Source: Mactromeris polynyma (taxonomy: Eukaryota > Mollusca > Bivalvia > Venerida > Mactridae). From it: a stretch of 64,000 nt of DNA. Below the pieces are notes generated by a model. That model did no database searches and had not been told where the DNA came from. It saw only the letters and a program-made list of their open reading frames with translations. The translations under genes were made by a program, and so were the position numbers. Shown piece by piece: positions 12,305 to 23,869 of this stretch (positions are counted from its first letter, which is position 1; every line of letters starts with the position of its first letter). The stretch is from the NCBI GenBank assembly GCA_032209605.1, contig JASFXZ010000009.1, positions 14,681,553-14,745,552 of the forward strand, written 5' to 3'.

Positions 12305-13775
12305 CTCAGTTAGAGAAGGTAGGGTGACTATAAGTGAAGTGCATTGTTAAACATTGGACTAAGATCCAAAGCAATTAGTCTGTCACCTCTGATTCAGGTG
12401 GGCAAGTTGTCAGTTGGTTGCATGTGGGCAAGTTGTCAGTTGGTTGCATGTGGGCAAGTTATCAATCGGTTGCATGTGGGCAAGTTGTCAGTCAGTTGCA
12501 TGTGTGCAAGTTGTCAGTTGGTTGCATGTGGGCAAGTAGTCAGTTGATTGCATGTGGGCAAGTAGTCAGTTGATTGCATGTGGGCAAGTAGTCAGTTGAT
12601 TGCATGTGTGCAAGTTGTCAATCGGTTGCATGTGTGCAAGTTGTCAGTTGGTTGCATGTGGGCAAGTAGTCAGTTGATTGCATGTGTGCAAGTTGTCAAT
12701 CGGTTGCATGAGGGCAAGTTGTCAGTTGATTGCATGTGGGCAAGTAGTCAGTTGATTGCATGTGTGCAAGTTGTCAATCGGTTGCATGTGTGCAAGTTGT
12801 CAGTTGGTTGCATGTGGGCAAGTAGTCAGTTGATTGCATGTGTGCAAGTTGTCAATCGGTTGCATGTGTGCAAGTTGTCAGTTGATTGCATGTGGGCAAG
12901 TAGTCAGTTGATTGCATGTGGGCAAGTTGTCAATCGGTTGCATGTGGGCAAGTTGTCAGTTGGTTGCATGTGGGCAATTTGTCAGTTGGTTGCATGTGTG
13001 CAAGTTGTCAGTTGATTGCATGTGGGCAAGTTGTCAGTTGGTTGCATGTGGGCAAGTTGTCAGTTGGTTGCATGTGTGCAATTTGTCAGTTGGTTGCATG
13101 TGTGCAAGTTGTCAGTTGATTGCATGTGGGCAAGTTGTCAGTTGGTTGCATGTGGGCAAGTTGTCAGTTGGTTGCATGTGTGCAAGTTGTCAGTTGGTTG
13201 CATGTGGGCAAGTTGTCAATCGGTTGCATGTGTGCAAGTTGTCAGTTGGTTGCATGTGGGCAAGTTGTCAATCGGTTGCATGTGTGCAAGTTGTCAATTG
13301 GTTGCATGTGTGCAAGTTGTCAGTTGGTTGCATGTGTGCAAGTTGTCAATCGGTTGCATGTGGGCAAGTAGTCAGTTGATTGCATGTGTGCAAGTTGTCA
13401 ATCGGTTGCATGTGTGCAAGTTGTCAGTTGGTTGCATGTGGGCAAGTTGTCAGTTGGTTGCATGTGGGCAAGTTGTCAATCGGTTGCATGTGGGCAAGTT
13501 GTCAGCTGGTTGCATGTGTGCAAGTTGTCAATCGGTTGCATGTGTGCAAGTTGTCAGTTGATTGCATGTGGGCAAGTAGTCAGTTGATTGCATGTGGGCA
13601 AGTTGTCAATCGGTTGCATGTGGGCAAGTTGTCAATTGGTGGCAGGTTGTCAGTTGGTTGCGGTAAAATAGCTTATTGTATTGGTTGGTTACCGTGGAAC
13701 ACCAGTTAAGTATTGACTATCACATGTTGCTGAAACACTGTTAAAAAACAACGTAAAACTCAAACACACTTTATG
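12305..13775 (+). mobile_element. SINE copy containing an expanded internal minisatellite
   Basis: The sequence before the array (CACCTCTGATTCAGGTGGGC) and after it (GGAACACCAGTTAAG, then TTGCTGAAACACTGTTAAAA and an ACGTAAAACTCAAAC tail) match in order the body and tail of the tRNA-SINE at 51047-51341. In that copy CCCTCTGAACTC, GGAACACTGGTTAGG and GAGAAACGACGTAAAGTCCG occur about 60 to 70 bp apart rather than separated by 1.3 kb. The tRNA-like head is decayed or missing. I infer that a piece of this SINE expanded into a tandem array in place. Confidence 0.75.
12421..13642. repeat. 26-bp minisatellite, 47 units, derived from the SINE body
   Basis: Units start at CATG every 26 bases from 12421 to 13617, exactly 46 steps without an indel. 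Consensus is CATGTGGGCAAGTTGTCAGT plus TGGTTG. Variation is confined to a few places: GGG or GTG after CATGT, AAGTTGT or AAGTAGT, and CAGTTGG, CAGTTGA or CAATCGG. The unit resembles the SINE segment TATGTGGAGAAGTTGTCAGT at 51197-51216. All forward frames are nearly stop-free, so the many overlapping frames reported by translation are artefacts of the repeat. Confidence 0.97.
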
Positions 13776-13779
13776 GTGC

Positions 13780-15035
13780 ATCATAACAAACTTTTCACAA
13801 AATATATTGTATTTATATGCCAAGAATGATATTTGCAGCCAAACTTTACTTCATGTACAAGCATTTTTACTCAGCTTCCATATATTCCAAATCCTCTCTC
13901 ACTGACAGTATATAAAACATTCACTAACATAGTCTTGAGATAGGAACATTTCCAGCTTATGTTCAAGGACAAATTTATTCTTCTGGGATTCAGAAATGTC
14001 ATTCCATGGCACTATCATCTATTTGACTTTAATCATTTACCAAACAACTGTCAACAGATGAGAACCTTCTATACTTACTGTTGTCATAGAAATAGAATTG
14101 TCAGAAATATAATCCTTCTTTTGTTAAACTCAAAGCACCACATTTCTCATTAGTTTCTATCAAGTATACAAATAAACTGTTACCCATTGGTGATCTTACA
14201 CTGACCACTGATCAAATATATTGATCTACAGGTACTTTTATAATATTTCATCAGTAGTCTTAAGCTTGCCATAAAAAGCTGATGACACAATTTTGATCCA
14301 GCTAAATAATGTTATAGTGCATGTCTCAGTAAGCATAGTTACTGCTTAACTGAATATTTTCACAAGTCACAAAGTTGGCAAATCAGCGATGGCAGAAGTT
14401 TTGCAAGCAGAAATCTCTGAAATAAGTATTTTCTTTTTTTGTAAATTAAATAAAAAATATATATTTTTGAGAGCACGGAATTTGCAAAATTTAAAAACAT
14501 TTCTATGTCGCATACTTTTATACCGAGTATGGAAATAAAAAATCACATCTAAAAATTATCAAAACCATGCAATAAAAAGGACATAGGGCAAAACAGTAAT
14601 AAAAATATTTAATACAGTAAAATTTACAGTTTGGAGTTTTAAGTGGTTCGCCTTGTAACATGAAAGATTATGAAGATTATGTGAAATCTAGTATCACTAA
14701 AATACTTTAATATCATATGATACAAACTTCAGATTACAAGCAACATAACAGCTGTTTCATCAATTTCTGTCTTAATGCAATCATTCTGACCATACATTCA
14801 ACAATCACATCGTCAAAAGAAACAACACAGATAAGCTAACAACCTAGGCGGGGGGGGAGGGGGGGGGGAAATCTCGTTAGGCGAACCAATTCCTGGCGCA
14901 GTATCATTTGGACACAAGCAGAGATTTAAATGGAGTTACTTAAGCCCACCAAAAGAGTTACATAGCCCCTTCTGCCTAGACTCTGAGCCAGACGTTGCCA
15001 ACAATTACACTACTTATAAGCAATTTGCCCAAACT
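13780..15035. other. Intergenic, no gene recognised
   Basis: AT-rich sequence. A G-rich tract lies at 14849-14868. No long frames. Confidence 0.5.
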
Positions 15036-15205
15036 CAGGGGTGTCAATCAGAGCTGGGAGTCAGTAAAATTACACAGTAACATAAGCATCATCATCCGGC
15101 TTCTTTTCTAGCATGAATGATCATGATTAAGGGAACTTACCCCCTCAAACTCCCACCTACTGTTTGGTGATTTTCCTCCTACTTCAACAATTAGTGACAC
15201 CCTTG
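15036..15205. mobile_element. hAT-like MITE, CAGGGGTGTCA family, copy 1
   Basis: It begins CAGGGGTGTCAATCAGAG and ends AATTAGTGACACCCTTG, an imperfect inverted repeat. The interior (CATCATCATCCGGCTTCTTT, CATGAATGATCATGATTAAG) is the reverse complement of the interior of 40668-40834. A CAGGG terminus is common among hAT elements, but an 8-bp target duplication is not clear. Non-coding. Confidence 0.65.
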
Positions 15206-15355
15206 CTAACTATAATAGCTCTCATTTCTGAGGCAGCACATTAGGGACTACCCAATCTTCCATGTGGGCCTTAACAAAAACTATACAACTCTATAGGATT
15301 TGAAGGAGAAGTTGTAATTCAAATATTTCAAATCATTCAGAAAGTGCAAATGCTG

Positions 15356-15506
15356 CCCTGCGTTCAGTTATGACTACCAGTTGTGACCGTTTTGTATTGT
15401 AACCCTTGCCCACCGTATCACATTGACTGCACTTTGGGAACCAAATTGCAAAACATTACGAAACGTTTCAAAATGTGAGCCGAAAATAACTTTACTGAAC
15501 GCAGGG
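15356..15506. mobile_element. MITE, CCCTGCGTTCAGT family, copy 1
   Basis: Left end CCCTGCGTTCAGTTATGAC and right end CTTTACTGAACGCAGGG are inverted repeats of about 13 bp. The body (TTTTGTATTGTAACCCTTGC, CCACCGTATCACATTGACTG) is shared with the copy at 17814-17970. Superfamily not determined. Confidence 0.7.
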
Positions 15507-15509
15507 CTG

Positions 15510-16600
15510 GTAACTATATACATGTTATCAAAACTTCGTCTGACCTTGTATATCCTAGAATATGTACACCAGTAATTCACATAAAAATTGTAATCCAAAA
15601 TTCACCAGACTGATATAATACTGAGCATATATGCCCTAAATTTAATTATCCAAGTGCTCAAAATATACAGTTTTGAACGTCGATCACACTGTTTACAGAC
15701 ACAACCTGTTTAAACATTCATAAATCGGTAATATAAGGATTTCACCAAACATGAATGGATAGATCCCGTTGTGTCTACGTCTATGCTTGACTGAACATTC
15801 CCATAAATATAATATGCAAATATAGATAAGAAGCATAAATTGGGTGTGAAAGTCATTCAATCATTACGCAACCATAACATGCAACTGCGTCAGTTGATTG
15901 TACTGTAAACATAGGATGGAGAACTCAATAGGACAATTTTGAAATTTTAAAGCGGTTTCATACCGCGATAAGCAAATGGACCAATGAATGTTGAGAAAGA
16001 TTAAAATATAAAATCACACCCACGTGTTGGGAGAACGCATTAATTATGTGAAATAAAACAGGCAATCTGAAGTATTTTTGGAACAGCAATAGATCGGAGT
16101 TGAGTTTAGATTGGACTGCAATACTAAACTATCCCCTGCACAGTAAATTGGAGGAAACCAAGACATTTTGATCGTTAGGTGGACAGTTTGCCTCTGGCTT
16201 TAACATACCAGTTAGCACTTACTGACCAGTTAAATGTTACAACTTATTCTGATTAGGCTGGCTAACAAAGGGATGTTTTAGAAATTGACATTCTAAGCCT
16301 GCAGGCAGTCATTTAGTACTTGCCAATCTTAAAAGGTAGACCGTATGCAAAATCTCCGATCCAATTTGGTTGAAATTTCAAATAACGTTAATAGAAACTC
16401 AACTCTTAGAAACAGATGGTAAAGTTTGTACGAATACATAATTGCAACAAAGTTATCAAATTCAATACTATTTATGTAACATTTATAGTGAAACAAGATT
16501 TTACAACTTCTAAAATTCTTATGACTGAGTGAAAGTATCCGTTATAATCCTCGGGTTCCTGGTGTATTAACCTGTACTCATGCGTATTAACTTATAGAAC
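15510..16600. other. Intergenic, no gene recognised
   Basis: No long frames and no repeat recognised. Confidence 0.5.
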
Positions 16601-16602
16601 AG

Positions 16603-16691
16603 AACTTTTATTTTCAAACACAGATTGCAAAACAATATGTTTTGCAATAACATGTGGACAAATGGTAATAATAAACGTATATACAATGACG
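16603..16691 (-). mobile_element. 5'-truncated retroposon 3' end, copy 1
   Basis: Identical over 89 bp to 60041-60129. Read on the minus strand it ends in GAAAATAAAAGTT, with a polyadenylation-like signal, then TGTTCT-type tail sequence. The short tandem tail and severe 5' truncation are typical of some LINE clades. No coding sequence remains. Confidence 0.7.
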
Positions 16692-16699
16692 TTCTGTAT

Positions 16700-16780
16700 T
16701 AACTTATAGATCAACCCTCCCCAAAGTGAGGCTCAAACTAACGACCTTCGTATCAGGAGTCAGGGTCTTCACCCCCCTCC
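16700..16780 (-). mobile_element. SINE family B fragment (head)
   Basis: On the minus strand, GGTGAAGACCCTGACTCCTG followed by ATACGAAGGTCGTTAGTTTGAGCC resembles the head and B-box region of the SINE at 18788-18985. Partial copy. Confidence 0.45.
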
Positions 16781-16789
16781 TCTTATAAC

Positions 16790-17130
16790 TAACATTAACG
16801 CCTCCTCATAGCCTCCTCATATCGTCACTGTTTGTATATATACATGATATGGGGGATATATACACTTAGGTGTGCTATCTCTGCATTCATAGTGCACAAC
16901 TTTTATTGTTTAATATACTACAATTACATTCCACACAGACATAATTGTCTAAACCTGTTTAAACAAAGCATACAAACAATGACAACAAATGGTGAATAAA
17001 CAATAAAAGTTCGACATACATCAGTTCAAATTCATTGTTCAAGTCTTCACTGTGCATGGATTTCTCTGCGTTTTGTGAAGTATTGAAGCATTCTTATTCA
17101 AACAAAATATTGAGATTTGTTAACAAAATA
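16790..17130. other. Intergenic, no feature seen
   Basis: Contains a short TATATACATGATATGGGGGATATATACA imperfect palindrome near 16836-16863, otherwise unremarkable. Confidence 0.4.
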
Positions 17131-17299
17131 TACAGTGCAACCTCTCCAGAGCAGCCCTTGTCTTGAGCAACGTTATCAACTATTCCTGTAGTAAGAATTT
17201 ACTATACATTTAACCTCTCTATAGCAACAACCGCTTTACAGTGCCGAGTCAATGTTTGCATCTCGTTAACGGGTGTTGTTCTGAGGAGTTTGTACCGTA
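17131..17299. mobile_element. TA-flanked MITE, CTCTCCAGAG family, copy 2
   Basis: Starts TACAGTGCAACCTCTCCAGA and ends in the inverted match GAGGAGTTTGTACCGTA. TA at both ends fits a TA target duplication. The interior AAGAATTTACTAT and AGCAACA motifs are shared with 4659-4837. The CAGT terminus suggests the pogo/Tigger group. Confidence 0.7.
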
Positions 17300-17370
17300 T
17301 TTTAAAATGCAGAGCGTTATTCACACTACATTCATAAAAACAGTATGTAAACTAAAGCAATTTCATTAAT

Positions 17371-17588
17371 TACAGTAAAATCTCACTTAAAGACCACCTT
17401 AAGATGAAGACCACCTCATTAAAGTAAGAACGTACAGTAAAACCTCACCTACCAACCACCTCAATATCAAGAACACAATTTTCACTGTAATTTTGCTCAT
17501 TACTCAACCTCAATATAATGACCACCTCAATGTTAAGACCAGTTTTCAAAGGTCCAAGGGGTGGTCGCATTATTGAGGTTTCACTGTA
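17371..17588. mobile_element. Pogo/Tigger-like MITE, nested pair
   Basis: A complete inner element lies at 17433-17588: TACAGTAAAACCTCACCTAC at the left and TTATTGAGGTTTCACTGTA at the right, 156 bp with TA at both ends. Directly to its left, 17371-17432 is a second left terminus (TACAGTAAAATCTCACTTAA with AAGACCACC repeats), so one copy apparently landed in or beside another. A 66-codon frame here is within the element and not a gene. Confidence 0.8.
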
Positions 17589-17813
17589 TTTTCATGACAA
17601 GCTTTACAGTTTGCTTCCATACCTGAGGATCAGACCACAACACAGCAAAGATGATGTCCTTACAATTATCACTGGTTTTCTCATATTTATGACTACGGAT
17701 ATTTTGTTATATAAATAAGACTATGTACCTGTAAGAGCTACAATGGAGATCCTAAGTGATTCTGCCTCAAACAAAATAAATGAAGTCAGGATTTCTTGCA
17801 TCATTTTTTAAAA

Positions 17814-17970
17814 CAGCCCAGCGTTTGGTTACGGCTAACAACTGCGAAGGTTATGAAACTGTTCTGTTTTGTATCCCTGACCCACCATATCACATTCACT
17901 GCACAAGAGGAACCATATTGCAAACGTTACAAAACGTTTGTCACAAACACCTTTACTGAACCCAGCGCTG
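17814..17970. mobile_element. MITE, CCCTGCGTTCAGT family, copy 2
   Basis: Begins CAGCCCAGCGTTTGG and ends ACTGAACCCAGCGCTG. The interior TTTTGTATCCCTGACCCACC and ATATCACATTCACTGCAC match the copy at 15356-15506 in direct orientation. It lies in a 144-codon open frame (17796-18230) that I regard as chance. Confidence 0.65.
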
Positions 17971-18047
17971 AAGACATTTTAACAGTTTGCCCCAGTGTTG
18001 CTGAACCCAGCGCTGAAGACATTTTTACAGTTTGCCCCAGTGTTTCA
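17958..18047. repeat. 45-bp tandem duplication at the MITE edge
   Basis: GAACCCAGCGCTGAAGACAT begins at 17958 and again at 18003; the 45-bp copies differ at a handful of positions. The first copy starts in the right terminal repeat of the MITE, so the duplication joins element end and flank. Confidence 0.9.
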
Positions 18048-18049
18048 AG

Positions 18050-18785
18050 TCTATGGAGACATGATGTTAGCAACCGGCTTGGTCATAACCAAACCCTTTG
18101 TCAAGTGGAGATGATAATTGTACTAAACATTGAACAATTAGCAGACATACCAGGAAATTTTCCAGTACAATTAGCAATAATGACAACCAATGCATATTAT
18201 CACACTCAGCATTATTTTGATGAATTATAACATTACAATATGTTCACACTGTGAGTTATCAATCCAATCCTTGCCTGTGAAAGGATGGTATATACTGTTG
18301 GCAGCATTATTTAATTGAATTATAATGGGAGAGCTCTCCTTTGCTGGAAGTTTGTTTATGACTGAAGAGTACCACTAGGCAACAATAAATCCAAACAATG
18401 TATTATCAGCAGAAATAGCAGTCTCAATTATTCATGAATCAGCAAGGTTTAAATCAACCAACAAAAAGACTAAACAAACTGCAAAATGTAGCAAAATACT
18501 GACAATATGTATATTACATAAACACACCAATTTTATTTAAACTTGATTGTGATGGAAGTATTATACTAGTTTGAATGAGGCTCATTTTTTTAGTGAGCTT
18601 CCTGAAAAATTAAGTACCGTTATTTTATGAGAATGTGCGGTCCTAGCCATGCAGGGTTCAAACACACTACCTCCAAGTTGAGCAGCCAGCACATTTTTCA
18701 CAACACAACCTGACTCCCCTTATGTTTGTTCAATGCTTATCACAATTTTGCACACAGGGAATCCCCCATTCCTTACATATTTACT
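18050..18785. other. Intergenic with a decayed tRNA-like fragment
   Basis: No gene seen. At about 18640-18715 the minus strand carries a weak SINE-like head (GTTTGAACCCTGCATGG being the B-box-like part). Confidence 0.4.
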
Positions 18786-18787
18786 AT

Positions 18788-18985
18788 TGGGGGGGTGCAG
18801 TGGTCGAGGGGTAGAGTGCATGACTCCTGATCAGAAGGTCGTAAGTTTGAGCAAATGAATTTCATAATCTCTAAATTTTGCGCTAATACATGGTAGCCAT
18901 GAAGCAGTCATCAAGAGTAATTAGGATAAGTTGTAAGAACTTGTTTCACGAACGATGTAAAATAAATAAGTTTTAACTAAAACAT
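18788..18985 (+). mobile_element. tRNA-derived SINE, family B
   Basis: Head: TGCAGTGGTCGAGGGGTAGA (A-box-like), then ATGACTCCTGATCAGAAGG and GTCGTAAGTTTGAGC (B-box-like). Body: GAAGCAGTCATCAAGAGTAA. Tail: CTTGTTTCACGAACGATGTA followed by AAATAAATAAG. The same body and tail occur at 31165 (-), 34045 (+), 50536 (+), 54220 (-) and 61990 (-). RNA polymerase III transcription would start at the head. Family name unknown. Confidence 0.7.
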
Positions 18986-18989
18986 TTTA

Positions 18990-20350
18990 CATTTAAAATG
19001 AATGAAAACATTTTCCCAAGGTATATAGCTAACAAACTAGTGTGCTGGTAAAATCAGAAAGAATTATGTTACACCTGATTACAGATTATCTGTCATGATT
19101 ATATTTACACAGTTTATTACCATATTCTAATCATGTTATCAAGCAAATGTCAATGTTACCATCGTAAAAGTGCAGCAAAACACACTATTGTTTGTGTTAC
19201 TGTTGTATTAGCAATTTAAAGCAATCTGCAGTCAACAATGCGCTGTATTTTCTGTTCCGAAATCCTTTGACAAGTTAAGGTAGTATTTTTTGCTACTTAA
19301 TATAACTCAAATACTGCCTTAAGCGAAAACTAGTATGGTACGTGAAAAAATTAGATTTTCAAATAAAATACCAACATTTAAAATTTTATATCCAAGTGAT
19401 GATATCATCACAATTTTAACTTCATGTACTTACAGTTATTGCCAATTAAATACGCCAGTTATAAATAGGAATGAAATCCAATTAGAAACACCAGCTGAAA
19501 CTCTTCATCAAGAACACAAAAATGTTCCTAGCAGTTTCCTTCAACAAAGTCAATCCCATTCATAATAATCATAACCTACATATCCAATATATTCCAAACA
19601 TGCTACTCTTCAATTGGAGGAAGAAATATCTATACTGCTGTCTATGGCAGCTAAAAATTGTCAGGCGAACTTTAGGTTTCCTCACATGATCAGTAAGTGA
19701 AACTTTTCTTTATATTGATTATCCTAGTCAGACATGGAACACTTTCTGCAAAGCTAGGTGAAAACTAGGGCAATTTACCAAATATGGAGTGTTCATTACA
19801 AAATAAAACCTCACAAATAATGAAGGTAAAGGAAGGTTTCGCAGGAAAGAAAATTTCAGAAACGCAACTCCAAAGTAACATTAGACTGGACAGAACAGAA
19901 ACACAGAGAAGCATGACTTCAGTACTTTCATTATATTACTTTATATCATAAGACAACATAACACAGGCACTCATAAATCTTCTCCCGCGGCTCTCTTTAT
20001 GCACAATCTGTTCAATTATATTGAAAGTCACTTTTTGTACTTCACCAGCCATGATGTATGGAGTTATACAATTATAGATAGTCCCACATCTACAATATTT
20101 ACCCCCCTTGTTCTTAATCATCAGTCATTTTCATAGGCAAAACTGATAAGCCATTTCCAAATATGTAATAATTGAGAAAATACCAAGAGAATTTGCATGT
20201 TGCATCCACTTTTTCTTCACCTACTAAGCCAACTGCCCATATGAGCATAATGAATAAGTTATAATTTTTATGTGTGATTAGTTCATCATTGTTTATTGTA
20301 TATTCCCTATAAACTTTTAGGATATTTGCATGAAGGCAAAGTAAATATTA
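18990..20350. other. Intergenic, no gene recognised
   Basis: Short frames only (for example 76 codons at 19335 plus and 61 codons ending at 19936 minus), without motifs. Confidence 0.5.
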
Positions 20351-20351
20351 T

Positions 20352-20560
20352 CTCTCTTGGTTGAGAGGTTTAAATGAATCCGCTTTGGGAATGTGAGGTT
20401 GAAGGTTCGAATCTCAGTAGGTATTCTGTTATGGTCAGTTGGTGAGCCAAAAGCTTACTAAAGAATGGTAAATGCTTTTGGAAAAAGTTGCAGTCCTTCT
20501 ATGAAATTTCATAGAATTGTCAGCAGAAACTGGAGTCCCAGGAAAAAAGTAGGCAGGTTC
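20352..20560 (+). mobile_element. Decayed tRNA-like SINE
   Basis: Contains GGTTGAGAGGTTTAAATGAA and GAAGGTTCGAATCTCAGTAG, the latter a good B-box match. The sequence after it resembles no other copy in the window closely enough to give a family. Confidence 0.4.
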
Positions 20561-20774
20561 AAAGACATGTCCCAGACTAATTGAAATGTAAAACTTGAAT
20601 TGCCCGACATTATTAGGAAGCTAGTTGTCCGAGAATATTGGTCAATTTAGTAACAAATAAACATACACAATGATAGCTCCACAATCTAAAATGGATAATC
20701 ACAATGTATGTGTTTGTGGGATGCTAAGGTTTGACTTACAACTGAACAATTGCTGATGTTGATTAGCTTTAAAA

Positions 20775-20872
20775 ACAGACTTGTCCGGGACTAACTTCAA
20801 CTCAACTGTTGGTAGCCCGATTCAGCATTAGACTAGGACGGGACATCAGGCTAGTGGATTTCTAGAGCCCTG
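20775..20872 (-). mobile_element. hAT-like MITE, CAGGGCTCTAGA family, fragment
   Basis: Read on the minus strand it begins CAGGGCTCTAGAAATCCACT and continues CCTGATGTCCCGTCC, matching the left halves of 40835-41060 and 53249-53335. The far end is not preserved. Confidence 0.6.
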
Positions 20873-20874
20873 GT

Positions 20875-23740
20875 AGGAGTCAGCAAAGCATAGCTAGGAG
20901 TCTAGTGAGAACCATGTATTGATCCAGGTGCACTGTTGTACCTGTCAAAATTTGCACTGGTATGTGTTAAATATCAATGAATAAATGCTGAAAGTTTTAG
21001 TGGATATGGAAACACTCCTGTTAAAAAAAACAGTCAATCCAAGATATGATCCAAGTAATTGGCTGGCAAAGTTCATTATACCCCAGCACACAGATAGAGA
21101 GGACAGGTAACCTTATTACTGACATCTCACTCACTGATTCATTCTGTCATGACTTTCATGAGATTTTCATGCAGAATATTTTCATGGATTAACAACAGAA
21201 AACATCTTGTTAAGGCCATGCTTATATATAAGATTGGTTTGTCGTCCTCCTATCCACAATTTACAAGAGATGCTTCGGTGCTGCCATATTGTGCTCGCAT
21301 TTGCTTATTAAAATAAGTCACAGCAGTACGAAAGCTAAAGTTAAATGTTGAAGCAAAACTGTTGACAGCTGAACTGGATGCCGACTTGATTTAATCCACA
21401 CGTCGTGATGATGGACTGGAAATTAATGAGTCAGACCAATTTTAACACCCTGAAATTTGTTAGACAAGTTAATCCTGCATAGAATTGTAAAATACGTTTA
21501 GTTCAATGTTATTCCTTGTAGTTTCAGTGCAATAGTGTACTACAAGCAACTGTTTGTTTATGGATGGCCTAAGCCAAATAAGCCAACAAAAACATTCAGG
21601 AAACGGAAAAATATTCATAATCAAGTCAGTCTAAGTATATTCTATTTTCACAAACAACATATGCTAAATTTACAAAATTATTGATTAAAATAGAATTTCG
21701 GACTGTAATAAAGAATGTGTTGTCTGCTATGAGCAATATCTCATTTTTAGGGTTCTATATATATGCACCAACGTATTGTTACTCAGTTCAGGAAACCAGC
21801 AGTAATGACAGTCTTGCGGCAGACAGTCGAAGTTCCCAAACTGTGTCACACATGAGTAAAAAAATATGTAATTCTCCCTTTATCTTCCTAATTACAATTG
21901 AAGTATAAATCTATAGTACACAATGGTAATGAGTTATATGTACGTTTTATTTTCAATATATCTGTAGGCCGGAATAAATGTTACTGTACGAAATCAGACA
22001 CAATCCGTTTGTGCAATCATTATGTACATACCCCATATACTTTCCCTTAACTGGTGGGAAAATATATATCATTTCACTGATGTTTATTGATGATAATCAT
22101 AAATAAAATGTTATGTCATATGAAACCATTCATACAAATGTTATTTGCCGTACAATACGTACAAACGCCTGTTTTGAAATGTTTTATATTACAAAAACTA
22201 GTTATATCACACTTATAAAAATCACATAACAAAATATACCAGAGAACATCTGGATACAATTATTTCAATAAAAAGTTCAACAATACATACCAGCCAAGCA
22301 CGAAAACGTAATATTACGATCAGATATGCCATAAATTATCCTTTTCAATTTTTTCCCTATAACTCAAGTATTCTTATATCATTTTATTCATATTTGATTT
22401 AAATCACAAATTTTCTTCATAAAACTACATAACATAACCCAACCTACCAATACTAGGTCTTCCCTCTCCTGCTCATTTGAATTTTAAATTTGAATCTTCA
22501 ATATTGAAGGTAAATAAGCGGTTAAACCATAGTATATGCACTGTGATAACTTGTAAATATAGGATGGTAAACCACAAATGTTGAATATATAATAATATAT
22601 TATCCTATAAATGAATTTAAATGAGTATAAATGTTAACAACAAGGTAAATATATGAATAATTAGCTTAATTGATAAGCGTGAAGTAGCATTTTTTTAATT
22701 TAACCACAAAATAAGGTAGATTTATTAACACATTGTAATTTAAATTCATAATTAAATTTGTGATATTAATTTAAGCTAATGTGTAACAAGCACCTGTTTA
22801 GGTGAACAAACACATTAAAGATACGATGCATATTAATTAAGTAAGGGTTAGAAACCAGTTTTAAAACATCAGTTTACTTCACCGTGAGTGCCTAGAAAAT
22901 AAAACATATCTGACTCACACACATCAAATTGTTGAGATTTTTTAGCCAAGCAGTGAGTTCATGGAATATCTGCCACTCGGAATGAAAAATGACTTACCGG
23001 AGCAAGAAGTTAATTCACATTTAAAACTTGAAGACTTATGTCCCTCCTCATTTTGTTCACTTTCAGCACCAGAAAAAAGTGAGCGACTGAACTAATACAG
23101 CAATATAAATATGATAATAAAATCACAAAGAGATATTGAGAATGGTTAGCAAATGACTCAATACAAGCAATACCACAAATCTATAATGACAGTTTCAAAT
23201 GACTGGTAAAATTAAACAAGGACAGGTCAAATAACGACATAATATTCTATGAAAGCTAAGGTACATATGCCACACAAAAGAAAACAAAGAAAATATGATC
23301 TTTCACGATAATCTCGACTTATGTCACTTATATAAGATCAACTGAATACAAGTCAGCAGTTTTCAATGTAGTATTAACTTACTTCAATGCAATATACTTT
23401 AATATCTTAATCAAACATTGAAAGATTGACCAACACAGTTAGCGGTCAATCATATTATTAGTTAAGCTCACAAAGCCTTCTTGACATTATAAACTGCATA
23501 TTCAAAATATGATTTTGTGTATTTTAAGATACATTTTTGTTTAATCCACTTCAGTAAGTCATTAACTACAGAATATGTTGTGTTCGTGGCTTATGTTGTT
23601 TTTTCAACAGTATTTCTGCTTAGATTGATGGTCACTTGACAAGCATTTACAAGCATTTCATTTTCATTATATTTAGACGAATAATTTTTTGCAACTTCTT
23701 CCCTGCATTAATCAGAGACGGAGGATAGATAACATAGATT
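20875..23740. other. Intergenic, no gene recognised
   Basis: Nearly 2.9 kb of AT-rich sequence with no frame longer than 75 codons and no copy of the repeat families listed. TA-rich stretches near 22570-22780. Confidence 0.5.
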
Positions 23741-23744
23741 GTAT

Positions 23745-23865
23745 CATCTTCGGCCATATTGTCACAGTGAGCCTACGCCTCATCAGGATTTGAACCTATT
23801 ACCTCCAGATTGAAGTCAAGAACACTTACCGACTGATCTAACCACGTGGGCTTGTAGCAAGGGTA
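23745..23865 (-). mobile_element. tRNA-like SINE head
   Basis: On the minus strand CACGTGGTTAGATCAGTCGG has an A-box look and AATAGGTTCAAATCCTGATG is a good B box, about 45 bp apart. The arms do not make a full tRNA cloverleaf, so a SINE head is more likely than a tRNA gene. Confidence 0.5.
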
Positions 23866-23869
23866 TCGT

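Noticed and set aside
12344..13709. Several frames of 67 to 181 codons rich in ASCQLVACGQVV-type repeats
   Set aside because: Translations of the 26-bp array in different phases, overlapping each other; they start inside the array.
17796..18230. 144-codon plus-strand frame
   Set aside because: Half lies in a MITE and a 45-bp duplication; no recognisable domain.
23745..23865. tRNA gene on the minus strand
   Set aside because: A and B boxes are present but acceptor and anticodon stems do not pair.
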